The notes beneath the pieces are model-generated. The model saw only the letters and a list, made by a program, of their open reading frames with translations, searched no databases and was not told the origin of the DNA. DNA of 64,000 nt from Cellulomonas sp. 73-92 (GTDB taxonomy: Bacteria; Actinomycetota; Actinomycetes; Actinomycetales; Cellulomonadaceae). Positions 17,135 to 25,932 of this stretch are shown here, one piece after another. Within the stretch, counting starts at the first letter, position 1, and each line of letters opens with the position of its first letter. The translations under genes and the position numbers were made by a program. The DNA is taken from NCBI RefSeq assembly GCF_001898175.1, contig NZ_MKTH01000002.1, forward strand, positions 80,097 to 144,096. The letters are read 5' to 3'.

Positions 17135-18162
17135 GCCAGGTCGACAACTACCAGGGCCCCACCGGCAACCTCCCCGACGGGCACGGGCGGGCGCCGGAGC
17201 GGTTCGAGAACCCGGGCCTGCCGGCGCACAAGCCTCGCCTCGGTGACGTCGACCCCAAGGTCGACAAGCGCCGGCAGCGGATCGTGCTCGCGCTCTTCGG
17301 GGTCTCGACCCTCGGCACCATCGGCTTCCTCGTCGCCTACTTCGCCCTGCCGACCGGCCGCGACGTCGCGACGATCCACCGCTCCAACCTGTGGCTCGGC
17401 CTCGGGCTGGCGGCCTCGCTCCTGGGCATCGGCCTCGCGGCGATCCAGTGGGCGAAGTCGATCATGAACAACGAGGAGAAGGTCGAGGAGCGCCACCCGA
17501 TGGCCTCCCGGCCCGAGGTGCGCGAGGCCGCCGTCCGCAACCTCGCCGAGGGCGCCAAGGACTCCGGGATCAGCCGGCGCGGCCTGCTCAAGAGCGCCGT
17601 CGTCGGTTCGCTCGCACTGTTCCCGCTGACGATCGCCGTGCCCCTCATCGGCGAGATCGGCGGCGACTGGAACGTCGGCAAGCTCAAGCACACGATGTGG
17701 AAGAAGGGCCTGCGCCTGACGATCGACCCGTCCGGCCGGCCGATCAAGGCCTCGGACGTCACCATCGGCTCGGTGTTCCACGTCATCCCCGACGGACTCG
17801 ACAAGACACCCGACCCGCTGGAGGAGAAGGCGAAGGCCGTCGTCCTCGTCGTCCGCCTCGACCCGCAGGTCGTCAAGTCCGAGCAGATCCCCGGCGCCTC
17901 CTACCAGGGCATCTTCGCCTTCTCGAAGATCTGCACCCACGTCGGCTGCCCCGTCGCGCTGTACGAGCAGCAGACCCACCATCTGCTGTGCCCGTGCCAC
18001 CAGTCGACGTTCGACGTCGCCGACGGCGCGCGCGTGATCTTCGGGCCGGCGAAGCGGCCGCTGCCGCAGCTGCCGATCACCGTCGACGACCAGGGCTACC
18101 TCGTCGCCCAGTCCGACTTCACCCAGCCCGTCGGCCCGAGCTTCTGGGAGCGGCTGCGATGA
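17131..18162 (+). CDS. qcrA: Rieske iron-sulfur subunit of the bcc complex
   Basis: Carries the 2Fe-2S cluster that accepts electrons from menaquinol. The two ligand boxes are intact: CTHVGCPV and CPCHQSTFD. Three TM helices (about residues 48-70, 85-108 and 152-172) precede the Rieske domain, as is typical of actinobacterial QcrA and unlike the single anchor of mitochondrial proteins. 343 aa. Start GTG at 17131 overlaps the qcrC stop. Its own stop overlaps the qcrB ATG (ATGA). Confidence 0.95.
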   Translation: MSQVDNYQGPTGNLPDGHGRAPERFENPGLPAHKPRLGDVDPKVDKRRQRIVLALFGVSTLGTIGFLVAYFALPTGRDVATIHRSNLWLGLGLAASLLGIGLAAIQWAKSIMNNEEKVEERHPMASRPEVREAAVRNLAEGAKDSGISRRGLLKSAVVGSLALFPLTIAVPLIGEIGGDWNVGKLKHTMWKKGLRLTIDPSGRPIKASDVTIGSVFHVIPDGLDKTPDPLEEKAKAVVLVVRLDPQVVKSEQIPGASYQGIFAFSKICTHVGCPVALYEQQTHHLLCPCHQSTFDVADGARVIFGPAKRPLPQLPITVDDQGYLVAQSDFTQPVGPSFWERLR

Positions 18163-19856
18163 CCACCACCACGCCTCCGGCAACGCCCACCGGCAAGGCC
18201 GCCGCCGCCACGGCCGACTGGCTCGACCAGCGCACCGGCATCGGCGTCGCGGTCAAGGGCCTCGCGCGCAAGCTGTTCCCCGAGCACTGGTCGTTCATGC
18301 TCGGCGAGATCGCGCTCTACTCGTTCATCACGCTGCTGCTGTCCGGCGTGTTCCTCACGATGTTCTTCGTCCCGAGCGCCGACGAGGTGACCTACAACGG
18401 GCCGTGGTCCGCGCTGCAGGGCACCTCGATGTCGGCGGCGTTCGCGTCCACCCTCAAGCTGAGCTTCGAGGTGCGCGGCGGCCTGCTCATGCGCCAGGTG
18501 CACCACTGGGCGGCGCTGATCTTCCTCGCGGCGATCGTCACCCACATGATGCGGGTGTTCTTCACGGGCGCGTTCCGCAAGCCGCGCGAGATCAACTGGG
18601 TCATCGGCTTCGTCCTGCTCACCCTGGGCCTGGCCGCCGGGTTCTCCGGCTACTCGCTGCCCGACGACGTGCTCTCCGGCAACGGCCTGCGGATCACCGA
18701 CGGCCTCATCCGCGGAATCCCGATCATCGGCACGTACATGTCGTACTTCGTGTTCGGCGGCGAGTTCCCCGGCACCGCCCTCATCCCCCGGCTGTTCACG
18801 GTGCACGTGCTGCTGGTGCCGGGCGCCATCCTGGCGCTCGTCGGGCTGCACCTGGCCCTCGTGTTCCTCCACAAGCACACGCAGTTCCCGGGCTCCGGGC
18901 GGACGAACAACAACGTCGTCGGCTACCCGCTGTTCCCCGTGTACACGGCCAAGGCCGGCGGGTTCTTCTTCATCGTCTTCGGCGTCATCGCCCTCATGGG
19001 CGCCGCGATGCAGATCAACCCCGTGTGGAACTACGGCCCGTACGACCCGGCGCCGGTCTCGGCCGGCGCCCAGCCCGACTGGTACATGCTCTTCCTCGAG
19101 GGGTCGCTGCGCCTGACACCCGGCCAGCTCGAGGTGGTGCTCGGCAACTTCACGGTGCCGCTCAACGTGCTGATCCCCGGGCTGGTGATCCCGCTGCTGC
19201 TCCTCGGGCCGCTGGCGGTCTACCCGTTCCTCGAGGCGTACGCGACGGGCGACAAGCGCGAGCACCACCTGCTGGACCGGCCGCGCAACGCGCCGTTCCG
19301 CACCGCCTTCGGGATCTCGATCCTCTCGGCCTTCTTCGTGCTCGTCCTCGGCGGGTCGAACGACCTCCTGGCCACCCATTTCCACCTGTCGCTCAACGAC
19401 ATCACGTGGACGCTGCGGTTCGCCTTCTTCCTCGTGCCGCCGATCGTGTTCGCCGTGACCCGCCGGGTGTGCCTGGCGCTGCAGCGCAAGGACCGGGAGC
19501 TCGTGCTCCACGGCCACGAGTCGGGCCGGATCGTGCGGTTCGCCTCCGGCGAGTACGTCGAGGTGCACACGCCGCTCGACGAGGACGAGCGGTGGATCCG
19601 CGTGCAGCACGAGCCGATCCGGCCCGTGCAGATCGCACCGGGCGAGGACTCGCGCGGCGTGCGACGGAAGGGCTACAAGTCCGACCTGCGCCGCCAGCGG
19701 GTGTCCCGGCTGTTCTTCGAGACCCGCGTCGAGCCGGTGACGCCGGCCGAGTACGCGGCCGCCCAGGAGCACCTCGCGGTGACCGCCGGGCACGGGGACG
19801 GGGCTCGTGAGCAGATCGGCGCGGGCACCGGACCGGAGCGCATTTCGCACTCCTGA
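18159..19856 (+). CDS. qcrB: Cytochrome b subunit of the bcc complex
   Basis: Quinol-oxidising membrane subunit with two b hemes. Landmarks: RQVHHWAALIFLAAIVTHMMRVFFTGAFRKPREINW (heme ligand His residues), FSGYSLPDDVLSG, HLALVFLHKHTQFPG, and PDWYMLFLEGSLRL, the actinobacterial form of the PEWY quinol-site motif. 565 aa, including the soluble C-terminal extension seen in actinobacteria. Last gene of the ctaE-qcrCAB operon. Confidence 0.95.
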   Translation: MTTTTPPATPTGKAAAATADWLDQRTGIGVAVKGLARKLFPEHWSFMLGEIALYSFITLLLSGVFLTMFFVPSADEVTYNGPWSALQGTSMSAAFASTLKLSFEVRGGLLMRQVHHWAALIFLAAIVTHMMRVFFTGAFRKPREINWVIGFVLLTLGLAAGFSGYSLPDDVLSGNGLRITDGLIRGIPIIGTYMSYFVFGGEFPGTALIPRLFTVHVLLVPGAILALVGLHLALVFLHKHTQFPGSGRTNNNVVGYPLFPVYTAKAGGFFFIVFGVIALMGAAMQINPVWNYGPYDPAPVSAGAQPDWYMLFLEGSLRLTPGQLEVVLGNFTVPLNVLIPGLVIPLLLLGPLAVYPFLEAYATGDKREHHLLDRPRNAPFRTAFGISILSAFFVLVLGGSNDLLATHFHLSLNDITWTLRFAFFLVPPIVFAVTRRVCLALQRKDRELVLHGHESGRIVRFASGEYVEVHTPLDEDERWIRVQHEPIRPVQIAPGEDSRGVRRKGYKSDLRRQRVSRLFFETRVEPVTPAEYAAAQEHLAVTAGHGDGAREQIGAGTGPERISHS

Positions 19857-19920
19857 CGTGCGGAATCATCCGCGGCGAGCCGCGGTTGCACCGATGGGCG
19901 TGCCGCGCCGACGCGTGGTA

Positions 19921-19933
19921 CCACTGACAGTGG
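19921..19933. promoter_or_regulatory. 13-bp palindrome upstream of sodA
   Basis: CCACTG-A-CAGTGG in the 165-bp gap between qcrB and sodA. It is a possible operator, about 90 bp before the sodA start. No clear -10 element was found beside it. Confidence 0.3.
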
Positions 19934-20021
19934 CCCGCCGGCGGAGAACCGCGGCCGGCGACGCCCCGCACGAGACCTCGTCATGGCAGAACGCCGTGAC
20001 CGGACTGCAGGAGAGGCACTG

Positions 20022-20642
20022 ATGGCTGACTACACCCTTCCGGACCTGCCCTACGACTACGCGGCGCTCGAGCCGCACATCTCCGGCCGGATCATGGAGC
20101 TGCACCACGACAAGCACCACGCGGCGTACGTCACGGGCGCGAACACGGCGCTGGAGAAGCTCGCCGACGCCCGGGACAAGGGTGACCTGGCGGCCGTCAA
20201 CCTCCACGAGAAGAACCTGGCCTTCAACCTGGGCGGCCACGCGAACCACTCGGTGTTCTGGCAGAACCTGTCCCCCGAGGGCGGCGAGCGTCCGGACGGC
20301 GAGCTCGGCGCGGCGATCGACGAGTTCTTCGGCTCGTTCGAGAAGTTCCAGGCGCACTTCGCCGCCAACGCCACCGGCATCCAGGGGTCCGGCTGGTCGA
20401 TCCTCGCGTGGGACACGCTGGGCTCGAAGCTCGTCGTGTTCCAGCTGTACGACCAGCAGTCGAACGTCCCCCTCGGCGTGGTGCCGATCACCGTGCTCGA
20501 CATGTGGGAGCACGCGTTCTACCTGGACTACCTCAACGTCAAGGCCGACTACGTCAAGGCGTGGTGGAACATCGTGAACTGGCAGGACGCCGCCGCGCGG
20601 TTCGCCCGTGCCCGCGCCACCAGCCTCATCCTGCCCGCCTGA
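20022..20642 (+). CDS. sodA: Superoxide dismutase (Fe/Mn family)
   Basis: Converts superoxide to hydrogen peroxide and oxygen in the cytoplasm. Metal ligands are in place: H in [15 protein letters not shown] in [11 protein letters not shown] and H in [38 protein letters not shown] belongs to the Mn/Fe family. The metal (Mn or Fe) cannot be settled by eye. 206 aa. The ATG at 20022 follows GGAGAGG by about 6 nt. A strong hairpin terminates the gene. Confidence 0.95.
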   Translation: MADYTLPDLPYDYAALEPHISGRIMELHHDKHHAAYVTGANTALEKLADARDKGDLAAVNLHEKNLAFNLGGHANHSVFWQNLSPEGGERPDGELGAAIDEFFGSFEKFQAHFAANATGIQGSGWSILAWDTLGSKLVVFQLYDQQSNVPLGVVPITVLDMWEHAFYLDYLNVKADYVKAWWNIVNWQDAAARFARARATSLILPA

Positions 20643-20667
20643 CCTGGCGGCACCACCGTCCCGAGAC

Positions 20668-20705
20668 GTCCGGGCGGGCGGGGCCTCGGCCTTGCCTGCC
20701 CGGAC
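20668..20705 (+). terminator. Terminator hairpin after sodA
   Basis: Arms GTCCGGGCGGGC (20668-20679) and GCCTGCCCGGAC (20694-20705) pair with one G-T wobble. There is no long T-run, as usual in high-GC actinobacteria. Confidence 0.6.
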
Positions 20706-20777
20706 CTTGAGCTGTGCACGTCAGCTGGTGCGCGGTGCGTCACCAGGAGCGAGTCGCAACGGCTGTGCCGGTCACCG

Positions 20778-21842
20778 TCAACTGCCGGCACCTCTGAGAC
20801 CCGCGGTCGACTCTCGCCGAATCAGGCGAAAGTCGACGACCACCTTCCGGGCCGCCGGCCGTTCCTCGCGTGGCACTCCATCGAGCTGGAGCCGAATCCG
20901 CTCTGCAAGCAGTGCGACGGCCTGCTGGGCGATGGTCTCCCGCCCGGGATCGATCGTGCTGAGCGGGGGCCGCGAATAGCTCGACTCCTCGATGTTGTCG
21001 AAGCCGATGAGAAGAACATCGTCCGGAACCCGCAGGCCGTGATCCTGCAGCGCCGCCAGTGCGCCGAGGGCGAGGGTGTCGGTAAACGCCACCACGGCGT
21101 CCGGCTTCACTCCACTTGCGAGGATCCGGGTCATCGTTCTCGCACCCGTGGCGTGGAAGTAGTCCGGCACACCGATGACCGCCCGACTGTCCACCTCCAG
21201 CCCCCGCGCCTGCAACGCAGCATGGAATCCCCTGAACCGCAAGGTGCCGCTGCTCGCGGACGAGTCGTCCTTCAGGCCGAGCGGGACAACCGTTCTCGCG
21301 CCCAGGTCCAAGACATGCTCGGTCGCTGCTCGCGCGCCGTCGACGTTGCTCATCGTCACGTGGTCGACACCGGCGTCGAACACCCGCTCGCCCAGCAACA
21401 CCAACGGGAAGTCCACGTCGAAGAGAGCAGCGTCGTCCTGGCCCAGGGCCAGGGGCGAGTACAGGACCCCGTCGAACCGTGACCTGTAGCTCCCGTCGAG
21501 GACGCGCAGCTCCCGTTCTCGCTCGTCGTTCGTCTGCTCGATGAACACGGTGAGATCCAGCTTGGACGCTTCACGCATCACTGCGTCGGCGAGCTCAGCG
21601 AAATACACACCCCGAAGCGCAGGCAGGACCAGTGCGATGGCGCCGGTCCGGCCACGACCGAGATTCCGGGCCGAGACGTTCACGTGGTAGTCGAGCTCGC
21701 GGATGGCATCGTCCACCCGCTCCTTGGTCTCCGGGCGCAGGTAGCGGTACCCGTTGAGGACATTCGAGACGGTCTTGACCGACACGCCGGCGCGCAGGGC
21801 GACATCCCGAATGGTCGCGGACCCGCTGACCTTTCGGGCCAC
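20778..21842 (-). CDS. LacI-family transcriptional regulator
   Basis: 354 aa. The N-terminal LacI helix-turn-helix and hinge are clear (ATIRDVALRAGVSVKTVSNVLNG, then RPETKERVDDAIRELDYHVN), followed by a periplasmic-binding-protein-like effector domain (GAIALVLPALRGVYFAEL, DGVLYSPL, DAVVAFTDTLALGALAAL, LIGFDNIEE). GTG at 21842 is selected because GAGGGAGG lies about 5 nt upstream and places the HTH at the very N-terminus. A GTG at 21878 would add 12 residues. It lies downstream of the secreted esterase gene on the same strand, so it may control that gene in response to a plant-cell-wall sugar. That link is inference. Confidence 0.9.
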   Translation of the reverse strand: MARKVSGSATIRDVALRAGVSVKTVSNVLNGYRYLRPETKERVDDAIRELDYHVNVSARNLGRGRTGAIALVLPALRGVYFAELADAVMREASKLDLTVFIEQTNDERERELRVLDGSYRSRFDGVLYSPLALGQDDAALFDVDFPLVLLGERVFDAGVDHVTMSNVDGARAATEHVLDLGARTVVPLGLKDDSSASSGTLRFRGFHAALQARGLEVDSRAVIGVPDYFHATGARTMTRILASGVKPDAVVAFTDTLALGALAALQDHGLRVPDDVLLIGFDNIEESSYSRPPLSTIDPGRETIAQQAVALLAERIRLQLDGVPREERPAARKVVVDFRLIRRESTAGLRGAGS

Positions 21843-21876
21843 AACGCCCTCCCTCGCCTCGATCCGACCTCGTTTC

Positions 21877-21901
21877 ACACCATTTCGTACGCCAATTGTG
21901 T
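21877..21901. promoter_or_regulatory. Imperfect dyad upstream of the LacI-family gene
   Basis: ACAC-N-ATT and AAT-N-GTGT half-sites are arranged symmetrically around a 9-bp centre, 35-59 bp upstream of the chosen start. This is a candidate autoregulatory operator and is weakly supported. Confidence 0.3.
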
Positions 21902-21991
21902 CGATACCTGGTGCCTGGTGCGGGTGTCATCCTAGAGGGCACGGCGCAGTTCCCTGGCCCGCTCTCCGAGAGCGCGTCAACCGGTGCGGCA

Positions 21992-22022
21992 GCGTGGGGG
22001 CCGCGGTGAGCAGCCCCCACGC
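21992..22022 (-). terminator. Terminator hairpin after the esterase gene
   Basis: Perfect 10-bp arms GCGTGGGGGC (21992-22001) and GCCCCCACGC (22013-22022) lie 20 bp past the esterase stop on the minus strand. Confidence 0.7.
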
Positions 22023-22041
22023 CGTTGTCGAGATATGACCG

Positions 22042-24567
22042 TTACGCCGGCGTGACCTCGAGCCTCACCGAGCACGTGACCCGCTGAGCGTCGCCTGCGA
22101 CGACGACGGTGGCCTGATAGATCCCCGCCGGCAGCCCCGCCGCCGCCGTCACCCGGATATCGGCCTTCTTGCCCGCCCGGATGCTGGCCAGGGTGTCGGT
22201 GGAGACGCTGAACTTGTCCGCGTCAGGGCCGCTGAGACTGACCGACAGCACGCCCGTCGTCTCGCTCTCGGTGTTGGTCACCGTCAGCTTCTTCGGGTCG
22301 AGCGGGGCGTAACCCTCGGGCACCTGCCCGAAGTCCGCGCCGCCCTGCCGGATCGTCAGCCCATGCTCGAAGATCCGCGGCAGGAAGTCCGACAAGCCCT
22401 GCCACCACACGTCGAACCCATGGGGTCCGGGCACGATCGTCTTGACGGTGGGAATGCCGTACTTGCCGAGGTTCGTCTCCATTCCTGCGATGGCGTTCAC
22501 GGCACCGCTGTCGAGATCGCCGGCGAAGAAGTCGACGATCGTCGTGCCCGCCTTCGCCACTGGTCCGGACGTGTCATTGAGGGAGCCGGAGGCGAAGGGC
22601 GGGGAGAAGATGCCGTACGCGGAGAAGGTGCCGGGGTGGTTGACCAGGGCGCCCTGCGTCCCGCGCGCGCCCCACGACAGTCCAGCGAGCGCCATCTCGG
22701 ACGGGTCGTGCGAGATGTTGAACGTCGACTGGGCGAACGGGATGACCTTGCTGGACAGATCGTTCCAGAAGTCCGAGATGCCGGGGTAGCCGGGCATGAC
22801 GACCACCATCGGCGCGATCTCGCCTCGGGCGTAGAGGTTGTCGAGGATCTGCGCGGCGCGCCCGACCTCGGTCCAGGACGCGAAGTTCTGACCCATCCCG
22901 TGATAGAGGTACAGGACCGGGTACTTCTCGGCCCGGTTGGGGTCGTAGTCCGGAGGGGTCCAGACCTTGAGGCTCATGGTCGGGTTGCCGGGGTAGGCGC
23001 TGGCGTACTGCAGCGTCGCGACGGCACCGGACTCGTTGGCCGGAACATCGGCGAGGAGCGGCGTCCGCACGCCGCCGGGCACGAACAGCTGGCTCTCCAC
23101 GTTGTTGGTGTTCTGCGTGTCCTGCGGATCGTGGTACGCGGTCCCGTTGACCTCGTAGCGCCAGTAGTAGTAACCGTCGATCGGGCCGATCGTCGTCCGC
23201 CACCGGTCACCCACCTTGGTCAGCGGGATCCGGAACCACTGGCCGTTGGGGGCCCAGTCGCCCCACAGCACGACATCCTTCGCGTTGGCCCACTGGGTTC
23301 CGGTCTCGAAGGTGACCATGCCGTTGGCATCGATGTCGGGGGTGGTGATGCTCCCCGTGGCGGGCGGCGTGTAGGGCTCGGTCAGCGCGCGATGACCTGC
23401 GCTGAACCCGTCGTGGCTCGACCCCGGCTGGAAGACGCGCGAGGCGAAGTCGCGCAGGTTCTCGCGCCAGGTGTCCCAGACCGCGCCGGTCTTCGGGTCC
23501 ACACCGTCAAACTGGAACTTCACGCCCGCCGACGTCAGAGCGAGCATGGCGTCCCGGGTGGCGTTGTAGCTCGGGTCGAGGGTGTTGCCGACATAGAACC
23601 GGATCAGGTCCGTGCCCTTGTTGACGGCCTTCGCCAACGGCGCCGTGATGGCGACGTCGCTCGGCAGATACCCGGACATCGACCCGATGGCGCCGAAGGC
23701 GCCCGGGTCGGAGAGCGCGAAGCCCAGGGCCTGGGAGGCGCCCCGACCGATGCCCGCGACGGCGCGCCCGTCGCCGGTGCCGATGACGTTGTAGGCGCCC
23801 TCGACCGCGGGAACGATGCGGTTCAGGACCTCGGCGCGGTAGTCCGTGGCACCGGGGTCGGCCATCACGACCAGCATCGAGGCGAGGTCACCACTGGCCG
23901 AGAGGTTGTCAAGGATCTGCTTCGCCCGGCCGAGCTCCTGCCACTCGCGGTACGACTGGCCCGCATCGTCGAGCAGGTACAGCACGGGATACGGCTTGGC
24001 CCGGTTCGGGTCGTACGACGGCGGCGTCCACACCATCACCGAGTGAGAACCCGAGGCGCCGGACTGGTAGGCGAGGTCGGACATCGTCCCGCCGCCCGCC
24101 GCCACGTCGTCCATCCACGCGACCTCGGGACCCGGCACGAAGAGTGTGTTCCAGTTCGGGTGCGACGTCACGTCGACCCCGCTCGCCGGGTTGCGGAAGA
24201 CCTGCTTGGAGCGATCCGCCATGGGCGCCACGTACTGGTAGTAGTAGAGCCCAGGCTTCATCGGACCGATGTCGGCCATGCAGTTCTGGCCGCTCGCGTC
24301 GAGTCCGACCGCGGCCCACGTCCCGGACGGCCCGATGTTGCCCTCGAGCTCTGCCCCGGCGCCGGTCGAGTTTCCGCAGGTCTGCGACGGGACGATCGAC
24401 TTGGGGACCGTGAAGTAGTGGTAGATGCCGCTCTGGGACTCCCAGCCGTCCGGCGAGGCCGACGCGGGCGACGCGGACACCACCAGTCCGGATGAGACGA
24501 CGGCGAGACCGAGCGCAGCGGCGACCCACCTCACTCGTGGGTGACTCTGATGTGGAGCATGCAACAT
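22042..24567 (-). CDS. Secreted double-domain esterase (CE1/esterase D type), first domain catalytically dead
   Basis: 841 aa with a signal peptide (RVRWVAAALGLAVVSSGLVVSASPASA). Order: an E-set-like domain; esterase module 1 (SVMVWTPPSYDPNRAKPYPVLYLLDD); a CBM48-like E-set domain (VVLWGDWAPNGQWFRIPL, YYYWRYEVNG); esterase module 2 (LKVWTPPDYDPNRAEKYPVLYLYHG); and a C-terminal Ig-like domain (about 100 aa). Module 2 has an intact nucleophile elbow, AGLSWGARG (GxSxG), and a late His (PGPHGFDVW). In module 1 the elbow reads AGIGRGAS, so the Ser is lost. Such proteins deacylate plant polysaccharides (feruloyl or acetyl xylan esterases), but the substrate is unproven. ATG at 24567 follows GAGAGG by 6 nt. 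A LacI regulator lies just downstream. Confidence 0.85.
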   Translation of the reverse strand: MLHAPHQSHPRVRWVAAALGLAVVSSGLVVSASPASASPDGWESQSGIYHYFTVPKSIVPSQTCGNSTGAGAELEGNIGPSGTWAAVGLDASGQNCMADIGPMKPGLYYYQYVAPMADRSKQVFRNPASGVDVTSHPNWNTLFVPGPEVAWMDDVAAGGGTMSDLAYQSGASGSHSVMVWTPPSYDPNRAKPYPVLYLLDDAGQSYREWQELGRAKQILDNLSASGDLASMLVVMADPGATDYRAEVLNRIVPAVEGAYNVIGTGDGRAVAGIGRGASQALGFALSDPGAFGAIGSMSGYLPSDVAITAPLAKAVNKGTDLIRFYVGNTLDPSYNATRDAMLALTSAGVKFQFDGVDPKTGAVWDTWRENLRDFASRVFQPGSSHDGFSAGHRALTEPYTPPATGSITTPDIDANGMVTFETGTQWANAKDVVLWGDWAPNGQWFRIPLTKVGDRWRTTIGPIDGYYYWRYEVNGTAYHDPQDTQNTNNVESQLFVPGGVRTPLLADVPANESGAVATLQYASAYPGNPTMSLKVWTPPDYDPNRAEKYPVLYLYHGMGQNFASWTEVGRAAQILDNLYARGEIAPMVVVMPGYPGISDFWNDLSSKVIPFAQSTFNISHDPSEMALAGLSWGARGTQGALVNHPGTFSAYGIFSPPFASGSLNDTSGPVAKAGTTIVDFFAGDLDSGAVNAIAGMETNLGKYGIPTVKTIVPGPHGFDVWWQGLSDFLPRIFEHGLTIRQGGADFGQVPEGYAPLDPKKLTVTNTESETTGVLSVSLSGPDADKFSVSTDTLASIRAGKKADIRVTAAAGLPAGIYQATVVVAGDAQRVTCSVRLEVTPA

Positions 24568-24877
24568 TGGATGCCTCTCGTGGATGGACTCCCCGCGTTG
24601 TGAGCGGGTTGCACTGCCGTGTATGCACCGTGCCAGCGGCGACGGATGGGCGTCGGCCACGTGATGCGTGCCGAACCCGATGTCCGGCGCCGCCGAGGTG
24701 AGGTGTCTCCCGAACCCCCTTCCGCCGGTGACCTCCGAGGGCGACCACGGTCACGACGGGGGAACCGTCTCGCCGAGCGTCCTCACTGGGCTGCCCGTCA
24801 GTTGTAGTACACCGGTGTACTACTCGGCAAGGGGCACCCGTTGGGGTCTGACGACGGCCCGCTCATAGGGTGGCCTC
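24568..24877. other. 310-bp divergent intergenic region
   Basis: Holds the promoters of the secreted esterase (minus) and the methyltransferase (plus). Besides the 20-bp palindrome and the leaderless promoter listed separately, I see no gene and no clear esterase -10 element. Confidence 0.6.
24804..24823. promoter_or_regulatory. Perfect 20-bp palindromic operator candidate
   Basis: GTAGTACACC at 24804-24813 is followed directly by its exact reverse complement. The centre is CG, as in LacI-family and many TetR-family operators. It lies 43-62 bp upstream of the methyltransferase -10 and about 240 bp upstream of the esterase start. Confidence 0.6.
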
Positions 24878-24880
24878 ATG
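24866..24880 (+). promoter_or_regulatory. Leaderless-type promoter of the methyltransferase gene
   Basis: TAGGGT (24866-24871), six bases, ATG at 24878. Confidence 0.5.
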
Positions 24881-25522
24881 GACTTCGACGCAGCGGCCGC
24901 CACCTGGGACGACGATGAGCAGCGGGCACGCCGCACGCAGGCGATCGCCGCGGAGATCCGGTCCCGGCTCGGTGAGCGCACCTACCACCGTGCGCTCGAC
25001 TTCGGCTCCGGCACCGGCGCGCTGAGCCTGCTGCTCACCGATCGGTTCGACGAGATCCTCCTCGTCGACACCTCCCCCGGCATGCTCGCGGCCGCCGCCG
25101 GCAAGATCGCCGCCGCCGGGCCCGCGCTCGCGGCGCGCGTCCGCCCCCTGCCCGTCGACCTGACGAGCCACGACCCCGCGGGCAGGCCCGAGCCCGGCTC
25201 GGTGGACGTCGTCTACACGTCCATGGCGCTGCACCACGTGCCCGACGTGGTCCGGCTGCTGCGCACGTTCCACGCGCTGCTGGCGCCTGGGGGCCTGCTC
25301 CTGGTGGCGGACCTCGCCGCCGATGCGGACGGCAGCTACCACGGGCACGACGAGGCGTTCGGCGGTCACCACGGGTTCGCGCCGGCGGACCTGCGGACCG
25401 CGCTGTCGGCGGCCGGGTTCGCGACGGCGGAGGTCAGCACCGTCTTCGTCGTGCGCCGGGCGGTGGACGGCGGGGAGCGGGACTACCCGGTGCTCCTGGC
25501 CGTCGCCAGCCGCGTGCCCTGA
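24878..25522 (+). CDS. Class I SAM-dependent methyltransferase
   Basis: 214 aa, methyltransferase type 11/12 fold. Motif I is LDFGSGTGALSLLL, with the acidic residue after beta-2 in LLVDTSPGML. Motif III-IV is VYTSMALHHVPD, followed by LLAPGGLLLVADLAAD. The substrate is unknown. The C-terminal half has a His-rich GSYHGHDEAFGGHHGF loop, seen in some small-molecule methyltransferases. It stands alone, with a 20-bp palindrome in its promoter region, and is convergent with ctaF. Confidence 0.88.
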   Translation: MDFDAAAATWDDDEQRARRTQAIAAEIRSRLGERTYHRALDFGSGTGALSLLLTDRFDEILLVDTSPGMLAAAAGKIAAAGPALAARVRPLPVDLTSHDPAGRPEPGSVDVVYTSMALHHVPDVVRLLRTFHALLAPGGLLLVADLAADADGSYHGHDEAFGGHHGFAPADLRTALSAAGFATAEVSTVFVVRRAVDGGERDYPVLLAVASRVP

Positions 25523-25533
25523 GGGGGCCCCCG

Positions 25534-25932
25534 TCAGTGGGCGTGCTGGCCGCTGCTGTACTCGAGCACCCAGCCGACGAGCCCGACGACGCCGAACGGC
25601 AGCGCGATGGCGAGCATCCACCAGCCCACGGCGAGCGCCGCGAACCCGAGTGCCGCACCCACGGCCAGCACGAGCGGCCACCAGCTCCACGGGGCGAACA
25701 CGCCCTGGTCGCCCGCGCCCTGCGCGATCTCGGCGTGCTCGTCGTCCTCCGGCCGTCGGTCGATGCGGCGGGCGAGCAGCCCGAAGTACCCGCCGATCAT
25801 CCCGACGAGCCCGCCGACGAGCGGCAGGCCGGCCGAACCGACGGGCTCGCCGTGGCTGAAGGCCGCGTAGATCAGCCCGACCGGGACGAAGAACAGCACA
25901 CCGGCCAGGAACAGCTTCGCCTCGAACCTCAT
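25534..25932 (-). CDS. ctaF: Cytochrome c oxidase subunit IV (actinobacterial)
   Basis: 132 aa, four TM helices ([75 protein letters not shown]), matching the actinobacterial subunit IV of the aa3 oxidase. ATG at 25932 overlaps the ctaD stop (ATGA), so the two subunits are co-translated. Confidence 0.92.
   Translation of the reverse strand: MRFEAKLFLAGVLFFVPVGLIYAAFSHGEPVGSAGLPLVGGLVGMIGGYFGLLARRIDRRPEDDEHAEIAQGAGDQGVFAPWSWWPLVLAVGAALGFAALAVGWWMLAIALPFGVVGLVGWVLEYSSGQHAH

Noticed and set aside
25523..25533. GGGGGCCCCC between methyltransferase and ctaF as a terminator
   Set aside because: It has no loop, so it cannot form a hairpin on its own. It may be chance in this composition.
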